This document shows positions 35,001 to 47,000 of a DNA stretch of 64,000 nt, piece by piece. Under the pieces are notes generated by a model. That model made no database searches. It was not told where the DNA came from and saw only the letters and a program-made list of their open reading frames with translations. This DNA comes from Microglena sp. YARC (taxonomy: Eukaryota > Chlorophyta > Chlorophyceae > Chlamydomonadales > Chlamydomonadaceae), in assembly GCA_022414725.1 (NCBI GenBank), contig CM039467.1, positions 6,362,931-6,426,930 of the forward strand, read 5' to 3'. Position 1 is the stretch's first letter. Every line of letters starts with the position of its first letter. The position numbers and the translations under genes are program-made.

Positions 35001-38000
35001 AACATTTCCTCCCTTTGCGATCATAGATCAGAGCTGGTACCTGGTGGGACGAAGACGGCAGGCACAAGAAGGTTGTTCAGTATTTTGAGGTCTTCAAGCA
35101 CTTCGTTGGCCCCTGGGGCTTCTGGTCGACTCTGGTCGTTGTGGTCATAGCACTTCTAGGAGTCTGCCAGGTCCAGGTAAGTCGACTACACTGTTTCTTT
35201 TTTGGGGCTACAAGTTGCAGCTTCCACCCAGCTCTATTAGCCAGCGGCTGAGTTGAGCCCAAAGATTGCATTTGTACTTGACAGCCTGTCATGCCAGCTT
35301 TCAGAAGCACTAGCTAGTTTCAAGTTCGTCCATAGGGTGGGCGAAAGGAGCTGCCTAGAAGCTACTAAGCGTAGCCTCAAAATGAACAGTGGTAGATCAA
35401 TACCATCAGAAGCAGAAGCAGAAGCCACAGTGACGGATTCTGGTTTTCCCCTGCCCCAGTGGGGAAATCTATACCCTCCTCCAACAGCTCATTGCAGTTT
35501 GCCATCATCAGGAGCATGGGCTTCTTGAATAGTAGAGCCCTTGAGTGCCCTGATAGAGCTTTACAAATGAGGTGTACTAATGAGATGTACTAAAAAATTA
35601 CACTCTAGATGTACAAATGAGGTGTACTAATGAGATAAACTAAAAAGTTACAAACGAGGTTCACAAATGAGGTGTACTAATGAGATGTACTAACACGTTA
35701 CAAATGAGGTGTACAAATAAGGTGTACTTATGAGATGTACTTACACGTTCCAAATGAGGTGTACAAATAATGTGGACTTATGAGATGTACTAACACGTTA
35801 CAAATGAGGTGTATAAATAAGGTGTACTTATGAGATGTACTAAAACGTTACAAATGAGGTGTGCAAATGAGATGTACTAAAACTATAATAAATCATGGAC
35901 CTAGCATGACTGTCACCTGTCTCCGGATATTTAACCTTGTTTCTAATAATGGTGACTTTACCCAGCTGTGGCGTACGGGAGGGTCCCCTTAACACCACGC
36001 CCCTCGAGGCATTATCTTTTTTTCAACCTTGTTTCCACGATTTTGGATAACAGATGCTGCCCTGTACATCTCCTCCTCTCTCTCAATATGTACCGACCAA
36101 TATGTACCCACCACCCACCATCTCCTCCACCCTCCTGATATGTACCCACCACCCACCATCTCCTCCACCCTCCTGATATGTACCCACCACCCACCATCTC
36201 CTCCACCCTCCTGATATGTACCCACCACCCACCATCTCCTCCACCCTCCTGATATGTACCCACCACCCACCATCTCCTCCACCCTCCTGATATGTACCCA
36301 CCACCCACCATCTCCTCCACCCTCCTGATATGGACCCGCCACCCACCATCTCCTCCACCCTCCTGATATGTACCCACCACCCACCATCTCCTCTATTGCT
36401 GTTCTCTGTTCCTTGTGGCTTTGCTTGGCATTGGCTGCACCACCAATCACCATCCACCACCACCACCACCACCACATTCAGCACCCACCCATCACCATTC
36501 ACCACCACCACCACCATTCACCACCACCACCACCATTCACCACCACCACCACCACCACCTAACACCCACCCACTGTGTATTCATTGACATATTATTACAT
36601 GTGCCACCAATATGTACCCACTACCCAACACCACCCAATAGCACCACCACCCACCACCACCCACCCACTATAATCCATGACCAGAATATCGCATGTGCCA
36701 CCAACATGTACCCACTACCCACCACCCACCACCTCCACCACCACTCACCACCACCACCCTCCCACTAAAATTCTTCCGCAGATTATCGCATGTGCCACCG
36801 ATATGTATTACATTGACAAGTCCAGATCCAAGAGAGAGTGGTCACTCATCTTCGGAGGCGTGATGGTGGGTACTGCGGTTATCACTTTATTTGACCCTTT
36901 TAACCCTTTGATAATTCAGAGGAGAAAGGTCTTGATAATTCATAGGTGAATACCCTTTGATTATTCATAGGAGAAGACCCTTTGATTATTCATAGGACAA
37001 GATCCTTTGATTATTCATAGGAGAAGACCCTTAGATTATTCATAGGACAAGATCCTTTGATTATTCGTAGGAGAAGACCCTTTGATTATTCGTAGGAGAA
37101 GACCCTTTGATTATTCATAGGAGAAGACCCTTCGATTATTCATAGGACACGATCCTTTGATAATTCGTAGGAGAAGACCCTTTGATTATTAATAGGAGAA
37201 GACCCTTTGATTATTCATAGGAAAAGGGTCTTGATTATTCATAGGAGAAGACCCCCCAAGATGTTATGTATCAGGCTTGTCTTGGGTCAAAAATGGTTTG
37301 TCTATGACAACTGCTTGGCTTGGCTTGGCTTGGCTTGGCTTGGCTTGGCTTGGCTTGGCTTGGGTCAACAATGGCTTGTCTATGAAACAATGGCTTGGAT
37401 TGGGTCAACAATGGCTTGGCAATGACAATGGCTTGGCTTTGCTTTGCTTGGCCTGGGTCAACAATGGCTTGTCTATGAAACAATGGCTTGGATTGGGTCA
37501 ACAAAGGCTTGGCGATGACAATGGCTTGGCTTTGCTTGGATTGGATTGGCTTGGGTCAACAATGGCTTGGCAATGAAAATGGCTTGGCTTTGCTTGGCTT
37601 GGCCTGGGTCAACAATGGCTTGTCTATGCCAATGTGATGGGTGTACTTCTCATAACTGATGTGGCTCAAATGATTTGGGCAATTGCGATGTGTTTTCAAC
37701 GACAGGATGTTCCGCAGCCTATTTTTGCTACCCCCTAGCCTGCAGTACACATACATGCTATCGGTATTCAATTTGGATTGTCGTGAGACTGGATAGAGGG
37801 ACTCAACCTCATGACTCTGCCAACAGAGTAATTGCTCTGTCATTTCCTCTTTTGAATTTAATTTAATTTAATTGAATTCTTCAATTGCCAATAGAGTAAT
37901 TGCTCTGTCATTTCCTCTTCTGGGGGGTGGAGCCTCCCCCAACTGGGGGGCGGGACCCCTAGGGTCACCCTGTTGTCCGATTGTCTGTCTGTCTGACTAA

Positions 38001-41000
38001 CGACCGAGACGAAGCCAGGCGTGTCAGCCAACCGTCTCGTAACTAACTGGCTCCGGTCCTTCCATTCCGTTGCCACATGTTGTTCCGATAGCCAACACTC
38101 TCCGCCAATTTTCTGCGTCGCTTGCGACGCTGCCTAGTACTTGTTTTCAAATGCTGTGCTCTGTTCTTCGTGGCTTTGCTTGGCATTGGCTACCCCACTG
38201 ATCACTACCCACCATCACCACAGCCACCACCACCAACACCAGGTGTTCACAATGTCGGCTCTGCCACGCTTCGACAAATTTTGTTTGCTCAGCATCGTTG
38301 GCCTGCTCGGCACTGGCATGACTGCCATCTACATCATTGTTCCCCACCAATCACCACCCACCACAACCACACGCACCACCCGCCACCCACCACAACCACC
38401 ACACCCAACACCACCACCACCTCCCACCGTCTACCACCCACAGGTGTTTACAATGTTGGCTCTGCCACGCTTCAACAAGTTTCGTTTGCTCAACATCATC
38501 GGTCTCATCGGCACCGGCATGACGGCCATCTACATCATCGTGGATTCCAGTTACCATGGGTTTGACATTGAACACATCAATGGGTGAGTCTAGAAAAGTG
38601 TAATTGTTTCTTGTTTAGATACCATGGGTTTGACATTGAACACGCCAACGGTCGGGTCTAGAAAATGAGTAATTGTTTGTTATGTAGATACCATGGGTTA
38701 GACTTTGAACACGTCAACAGGTGAGTCTAGAAAATGAGTTATTATTTCTTGTTTGGATACCATGGGTTTGGCATTGAACACGCCAACGTGTGAGTCTAGG
38801 AAAAGAGCAATTGTTTCTTATTTGGATACCATGGGTTTGACATTAAACACGTCAACATTCGAGGCTAGAAAATGAGTAATTGTTTCTTGTTTGGATACCA
38901 TGGGTTAGACTTTGAACACATCAATGGGTGAGTATAGAAAATGAGTAATTGTTTCTTGTTTGGATACCATGGGTTTGACGTTAAACACGTCAACAGTCGA
39001 GGCTAGAAAATGAGTAATTGTTACTTGTTTGGATAGCATGGGTTAGACTTCAAACACGTCAACGTGTGAGTCTAGAAAAATAGCAATTGTTTCTTGTTTG
39101 GATACCACGGGTTTGACATTGAACACGTCAACAGGTGAGTCTAGAAAAAGAGTAATTGTTTCTTGTTTGGATACCTCATATATAGGGTCTGGCCTTTACA
39201 GCGGCAATGGTTAGTCTAGAAGAAGCATAGGCGTCACATTCTTATGTTGTCACAGGCCCCTATTACAGGCTTATATTGTTACATGCTCCTATTACAAGCT
39301 CCTATTGTAACAGGATCTTATTGATACAGGCTACTATTACAGGCGCCTATTGTTACATACTCCTATTACAAGCTCCTATTGCCACAGCCTCCTTCTGACA
39401 CTGCCTCCTATTACAAGCTCCTATTGCCACAGCCTCCTTCTGACACTGCCTCCTATTACAAGCTCCTATTGCCACAGCCTCCTTCTGATGCTGCCTCCTA
39501 TTACAAGCTCCTATTGCCACAGCCTCCTTCTGATGCTGCCTCCTATTACAAGCTCCTATAGCCACAGCCTCCTTCTGACACTGCCTCCTATTACAAGCTC
39601 CTATAGCCACAGCCTCCTTCTGATGCTGCCTCCTATTACAAGCTCCTATTGCCACAGCCTCCTTCTGATGCTGCCTCCTATTACAAGCTCCTATAGCCAC
39701 AGCCTCCTTCTGACACTGCCTCCTATTACAAGCTCCTATTGCCACAGCCTCCTTCTGACACTGCCTCCTATTACAAGCTCCTAAAGCCACAGCCTCCTTC
39801 TGAGACTGCCTCCTATTACAAGCTCCTATTGCCACAGCCTCCTTCTGGCACTGCCTCCTATTACAAGCTCCTATTGCCACAGCCTCCTTCTGATGCTGCC
39901 TCCTATTACAAGCTCCTATTGCCACAGCCTCCTTCTGATGCTGCCTCCTATTACAAGCTCCTATTGCCACAGCCTCCTTCTGATGCTGCCTCCTATTACA
40001 AGCTCCTATTGCCACAGCCTCCTTCAGGCTCCTGACGGTATCGTGGATGTCTCATGCGCAATACACATGCTTCTATATCTATTGGTTAGGCTATGTAGTA
40101 TTCCCCAGCATCAATCAGACAGGTCTGCGATTCGAGCCCTGTCCAGGTTCCCAAATTCAGACTTGCCGCCCTGGAAGAGGTAGATCCTTCCACTGTGCAG
40201 TCGCCGTAGTAGTAGTCCAAGCTCAGACGCAGTTGCCGTCTGGGAAACCAAATATCTTAACATAGTAGCCATTGTCCAGTATGTACAGTACACACAAATA
40301 GGAGGGTTCCTTCACGTCCTGTGGCAGCTCGTACAAATGTTCGATTGTCAAGTTTTGTTAGGCTACCCCTGAGCTGTAAAAACATACAAAGAAACAACTT
40401 TACATGTATATTTGTAGACATACTCGGCGGTGTCGGTGGGTGCGCTTGGGGTGTGTGTGTCTGTGTACCGTACTGACTGCAATATGTAACGTTTTTACAA
40501 TTTAACGTTTTTATTCGGTGACGACGCACGCGGGTCATCCGTCGAACTCGGGACTGTCGAATCGGCGGTATGGTTTTGTAAGGCCTCGAGCACCTTGCGA
40601 CCCGGGTTAGAACCCTGGTTAGAACCCGCGGAACCCGGGTTAGAACCCGCGGAGTCCCATTTTGGCCCCTTCGCGTCGCCAATTTAAAAAGCGTTAAATT
40701 TTGCAGTCAGTATGGTATTTCAGTGCAGGTAAGGGGGGCACGAGGGACGGAAGGGATTGCGCAGGGAGGGGTATGTTTGTCTGTTCAAGGGGGCATGGAG
40801 GTGTGGCATGAGGGACGGGGCATTTGGCTGTACATGCCTGTAGTTGTAGACAAATGCTGGACAGGGTTATGTGCACACTGAAAATGTTGTGTAGACATAA
40901 TTGTTTCAGTACAAACGTGTGAGCGAGTAACGTTTGCAAGTGAGAGACATGTTAACCGAACAAATTGTGAACACAGAAATGTCCATGCCGTTTTGTAACT

Positions 41001-44000
41001 AAGTAAGAGCCTAAATTACCCTTGGGGGGTGGGGTGGGGATGGCCAACGGCCGCACAGGCTACCCTACTAGAACATACCTACATACGAAAAGACAGACAG
41101 ACAGCCAGACAGACAGACAAGCAGGCAAACAAACAAGCAAACCACGATAAAACAAACAAACAAGCAAGCAGGTAAGCAAACAAACAAACCCAGCAACAAA
41201 TTATCCCTCACTATTGTATTATGCAGCTGGGCCATTGACACTCAGCACTGGTTCAACGGCGCAGCTGTCCTCCTAGCTTGCTTGGGCAGTCACGGAATAA
41301 CCCCAGCAACTAATCATCCCTCACTAATGTATTATGCAGCTGGGCTGTGGACTCTCAGCACTGGTTCAACGGCGCAGCTGTCCTCCTAGCTTGCTTGGGC
41401 AGTCACGGAATCATGTTTGAAATCATGGAGTCGATGGAGCAACCAGCACATTTCAAGACCTCTTACCATGGTGCTTGGGTTTGGACAGTCTTTGTCGTCG
41501 TCCCTCATTCCATCCTCGTGAACTTGGCGTATCCCCGAACCCTAGCACTGGGCGTACGTGAGTTCCACTTGTATTATACAACACTTATAAAATTGCTTTT
41601 AAACAAGATTTAATTCCGATTTTTTATATAAACACTTATCATTAGGGATCGGCATCTAATATTAGTCTGTAAAAAACCCAATGTTAACTAATATTAACTA
41701 ATATTAGAATGTTAGATTTCAGTTTTGTTTTTGCCCAAATCAACTTTTGAAAATGGAATCAAATATTGCATTGAATAATTAAGCTAGCAATGGAGCCGGA
41801 TTTTTATGGGAGCCAATCTGGATGGTTACAAAAATGAAACCAAGCATTTGTATCGCGGAACTAGCGTAACACGGAATTGGCCCGTGGCCTAATGCCCAAT
41901 CAAAATTGTGTCCAAACAGTGTGGGCTTGGCCAGCAGAGGTAGTGTAGTAACACTATGTCTGAATCACTAGAAAAAGCTACGACCAGCAGCTCCTAGGCA
42001 GCTCTGTGAGCGAGCCACTGGGCTATGTCCTAGGATTTTAGTGGTGAAAGAAATTTAATTATGCTAGCTTCGAGGCGCACTAGCTTGTTTTGGTTTGGGC
42101 TGAATAGCCAGCCAGGGGAGCTGCCTAGAAGCTACACCCCATCTCGGAAGTAGTTGCCATTTCTGTGGACATCTGCTGCTCAGAGTTGGCTACGTGAGAA
42201 CTACGGTTTACTCGTCATCATCATCCATGTCAGTGTGTGTGTCTGTTTGTTTGTATGCATGCATGTGAGTGTGTTTGTGTGGGTGGGTGGGTGGGTGGGG
42301 GGGGGGAGGGCAGTCCCATGGCAGTTTGTGTGTATTTGTGTGTGTGTGTGGGGGTGGGGGTGGGGGTGGGGGGGCAGTCCCATGGCAGTTTGTTTGTATT
42401 TGTGTGTGTGGGTGTGTGTGTGTGTGTGTGGTGGTGGTGGGGGGGGGGGGCAGTCTTATGTCAGTGAGATCTCTAAGTAGTCCAACGTTACTAGGCAGTC
42501 ATCCTTCACTTTGGATGAATGGTGAGCCATGATCCCAACCATTTTCGCTGCCTTCACAACAGCTCCAAGAGTGCCTGGGTCATTGCTGATGACCATGTCG
42601 AATTGTTCATAGTAAGTGAACGTGCTCAGGTTAAGGTGAGCTAGTAGCAACTCCGGCTTCCACAGTGAGCCGGAGTTTTGCTGCATTCCATCGTCGTTCA
42701 GTTGCTTGAGCAACGTTCTACCGCGCTTGGCCGTGGCTTTCGGGGGCATCGCAGTCGCGCACCAACAGAAACGAAAATACGAGAACTCGCGTTGCCTAGG
42801 CAAGCTGTCAGGGTGCGACAAGGTAGGAAGATGCGAGAAGAAAGAAAGAGCAACGCCGTGCACGCGCAGAGCAGCGCGCAAGGCGCAAGAAAGAGGAAAA
42901 GGCCCTGAAGTACGGGCAGTACAAAATCCGTCTAATATTAGTCGGCTCCGCCGTCTAACATTAGTTAATGTTAACTAATATTAGTTGTTAACTAACATTA
43001 ACTAACATAGCCGATCCCTACTTATCATGCTTGGGTGTTGACTGTCTTTGTCGTGGTCCCTCATTCTTTCATGGTCAAGCTGGCTTCTCCCAAACCCTAG
43101 CACTGTGCGTATGTAACTTCCCCAAATATCTTTCAATCTCGTAGGTTTGTGGGGTTGCCTCGAAAACCCTTATCCTGACGTAAAACCCTTGTCCTGTTTT
43201 TGGCGGAGCCCCCTCTACTGGGGGGTGGGAGCCCCCAGGGTTACCCGTTGTCAGTTTGTCCGATAAACTAAAAAATTGAAGCCTTACACGTCAACCAGCT
43301 GTCTCATAACTAACTGGCTTCAGTTGCTTTCTTGCTTGCTTGCTTGCTTTCTTGCTTGCTTGCCCTTTGCTTGCCCTTTGCTTGCCCTTTGCTTGCCCTT
43401 TGCTTCCCCTTTGCTTGCCCTTTGCTTGCCCTTTGCTTGCCCTTTGCTTGCTCTTTGCTTGCTTGCTTGCTTGCCCTTTGCTTGCCCTTTGCTTGCCCTT
43501 TGCTTGCCCTTTGCTTGCCCTTTGCTTGCCCTTTGCTTGCTTGCTTGCTTGCTTGCTTGCCCTTTGCTTCTTATTTTTATGATTGGTTGAAAGTCCTGTT
43601 GTAAAATTGGACTGTAGGAAAAAGTCATTCTGATCCCTATGCTTGCAAAACTGTGACCCCAAATAATGCAATTGGGTCTGTGCATTTGTGAACATAATCA
43701 GTCACTCCTACAACGGCCCAAAACGTGCAAAGAATCAGTTATGTTTTGCTTTGTACTGCCCGTATCGTCTTACAGTACCTACCATAACCTGCTACGACAA
43801 TGCATGCTTGAACACTGTATGCTTGAAAGGGAAAACGTGAAAAGCAGGCCTACCTATTCATTTCCCCAAATAACCTTTTCGACTGCGGCAGGCTCTGTCC
43901 CAGATTTGTGTAATGTAATCTGTTCGAATTTGGGAACTCCGTAGTAAAAAATAGAGGTTTTACTTATTCTTGTTCCCAATCTCTGAGCAAACCCAAATCT

Positions 44001-47000
44001 GAGTATTCATATGTTGACCCGTTGATGTGATTAAGCGAGCATATTTGTAGCTTCTGCATTTTTAGCATTTGCATTTAGTATTTGCATTTTAAGCATTTGC
44101 ATTTGCATTTGTAGGATTTGGATTTGTTGCATTTTCAGCATTTGTATGTGTAGCATATTTATTGCCACTAGGCTAGAGTTCATAGGTCTAAACATATGCC
44201 CCAAAAGCCCAATAATTAGGCACTAATGGAGATACTGCAAAACAATTCGAAAAACGAACTTTTAATTTGTCTTCAAACATCCACATCTGAAATTTGATTT
44301 CGATTTGGGATCAGAAGGCGAATTTTCAGGTTGGGAAGTAGGATTCAGACTTTGGGTTGAACTCAACTTTGACTGCTACTCCAGTAGATTCAGAGGCCCA
44401 GGCTGAAGCGCAGCCTCCGACCTTGTGGTAGGGGTCCGATTAGCCTTTCGTCACGCGAAAACTGTATTAGCGATAGCTCGCATAGTTATACTGCTATTTC
44501 ATTAGATTCAGAGGCTGAGGCTGAAGTGCAGCCTCCGACCTTGTAGTAGGGGTCTGACTAGCCTGCGGAAACTTTATTCGCTATAGCTCGCATGACCTCA
44601 CACCCCTTTCACCTACCACCCCCTGTCCCTCTCCCCCTCACCCCCTCACCCCTTGCCCCCTCATCCCCCATCCCCTCTGCCCCTCCCCTGTCCCCCCCCT
44701 CCCTCACCCCTCACCCCCAGCCCTCCTCACCCTCACCTTCGCCCCCTCATCCCTACCCCCCTCTACCCCCCCCCCCCCCCCCTCTGCCCCCTCATCCCTC
44801 TACCCCTCTACCCCCCCCCCCCCCCCCCTCGCCCCTGTCCCCCTCACCCCTCGCCCCCTCATCCCTCACCCCCTCTACCCCTCACCCCCTGCCCCCCTCT
44901 CGCTCACCCCTCGTCCCTCATCACTCACCCCCTCTACCCCTCACCCCCTACCCCCCCATCCCTCTACCCCACACCCCCTCCACCCCTGACCCCCTGACCC
45001 CCTCTACCCTCACCCCTGTCCCCCCCCCACCCCTGCCCCCCTACCCCTCACCTCTTGTCCCCCTCTACCCCTCAGCCCCTCGCCCCCTCACCCCCTCCAC
45101 CCCTGCCCCCCTCTACCCCTCACCCCCTGTCCCCCCCACCCCCTCACCCCCGACCCCCCTACCCCTCACCCCTTGTCCCCCTCTACCCCTCACCCCCTGC
45201 CCCCTCTACCCCCTCACCCCCTCTACCCACCACATCCTCTACCCCCTCTACTCCCTCTACCCCCACCCCTCTACCCCTCACCCCCATCCCCTCACCCTCT
45301 CTACCCCTCACCCTGTACCCCACACCCCTTCTACCCTCACCCCTCACCCCTCTACCCCTCACCCCCTCTACCCCCCACCCCTCCACCCTCGAACAGAGAA
45401 CGTGTATCAGGTACTGCCCATGTCTGATGCCAAACGGATATCCGTGTACCTCATGATCGTCCACCAGTATGTGGCCTTTGCCATTTACTCCATGCCCCTC
45501 AGTTTTGCGTGGGAGAAGCTCCTAAGGGTTCACACCAAGCCATTCTGGATCCGCTTCATCGCCAGGGTGCCAATTGGTAGGTTGTAACTGTATGGCTGCA
45601 TGCATGACTGCATTGAGACACTAGTATGTGGCCTTTGCCATTTATTCCATGCCCCTCAGTTTTGCGTGGGAGAAGCTCCTGAGGGTTCACACCAAGCCAT
45701 TCTGGATCTGGTTCATCGCCAGGGTGCCAATTGGTAGGTTGTAACTGTATGGCTGCATGCATGACTGCATTGAGACACTAATATGTGGCCTTGGCCATTT
45801 ACTCCATGCCCCTCAGTTTTGCGTGGGAGAAGCTCCTGAGGGTTCACACCAAGCCATTCTGGATCTGGTTCATCGCCAGGGAGCCAGTTGGTAGGTTGTG
45901 AGTGAGTGTTTGACTGCATGCATGACTGTTTTGAGACACCAGTACGTGGCCTTGGCCATTTACTCCATGCCTCTCAGCTTAGCTTGGAAGAAGCTCCTTA
46001 AGGTTCACACCAAGCCATCCTGGATCCGCTTCATCGCCAGGGTGCCAGTTCGTAGGTTGAGTGACTGTACCAGGATTGTAGGTAGGTAGGTTTTTTGTCG
46101 TTGATTGGTAGGTTTTGTTTGTAGATTGGAAGGTTTTGTTTGTAGATTGGAAGGTTTTGTTTTGTAGATTGGTAGGTTTTGAGCAATAGTACTGGATTGG
46201 TTTATAACGAAATTAACCAGTGTCACAATGCGCTGTGTGCCCTTTTTGCCTTCTGAGCTCAACACCCCCAGGTGGCTTCATCTGGTTCTTGGCGATCCTC
46301 GCCCCTTTCTATGGCGCCATGAATGCGCTGTATGCGTTTTTGCCCTCTGAGCTCAACACCCCCCCATGCACTACCCAGGTTGCTTCATCTGGTTCATAGC
46401 GATTCTCGCCCCTTTCTATGGCGCCATGAATGCGCTGTATGCCTCCTTGGCCACGCCCTTCCTAGGCTTCATCTTGCCTTGCAGTACCATCCTCTGGGTC
46501 TATCGCACCAAGGAAGCTCGTGACAACGCTATCGTCAAGCCCTACAAGTAAGTACACCTGTTTGCATCACTGCATGGCTAGCCTAGTCAGAAATGCCCCC
46601 CCGACCCTCACAGGCCAGGGCTTTTCCCGCTTTATGTAGTGATCGGTAGTTTTGACCGTTTTGGCGAAATGATCTCTATAAAATGTAAATATATGTGTGC
46701 CCTAATTGGCCCTAGAAAGCTACGAAAGGCTACAAAGCAATAAAAGCTATAAAAAGCTATAAGAAGCACTAAAACGCTGTCCCTATAGGAGGCCTACAAA
46801 CATAAATCTATAAAGAAAAAAACTTACTCAGATTTTGAAAAAAGCCCTTAGTCAGAAAGGGTCCCCCAAACCCCCCGGGCTCCATGCAAAACAAGTCCTA
46901 CGCAGCGTCGCAAACGACGCGGAAAATTGGCGGAGTGTGTTGTCAACGGAACGAAAGGTGGCAACGATGGAGCTGACCAAAGCGAGTTAGTTACGCGGCC

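Larger units (their letters stand above)
41643..43020. mobile_element. hAT-type DNA transposon, 1378 bp, with 8-bp target duplication
   Basis: The termini are perfect 11-bp inverted repeats, tagggatcggc at 41643 and gccgatcccta ending at 43020. They are flanked by identical 8-bp target duplications cttatcat (41635-41642 and 43021-43028). An 8-bp duplication and TAGGG-type ends are features of the hAT superfamily. Subterminal regions are rich in ctaatattag and ttaacta motifs. At about 1.4 kb it is too short to encode a transposase and is probably non-autonomous. A smaller MITE at 41972-42140 and a GT/G-rich tract at 42228-42450 lie within it. Confidence 0.85.

Noticed and set aside
35989..36517. 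Trp/Gly-rich minus-strand frames of 122-162 codons
   Set aside because: They translate the 38-bp intronic repeat in three frames; no gene-like composition.
39353..40015. A 220-codon minus-strand frame (AIGACNRRQHQKEAV repeats)
   Set aside because: It is the 45-bp array inside intron 7 and is open on both strands.
39360..40030. CRISPR-like regular array
   Set aside because: Units are contiguous tandem copies without unique spacers, in a eukaryotic intron.
44592..45587. A 331-codon Pro/Ser/Leu-rich frame
   Set aside because: It is the pyrimidine-rich intron 8 tract running into exon 9. Only the part from 45399 matches the permease.
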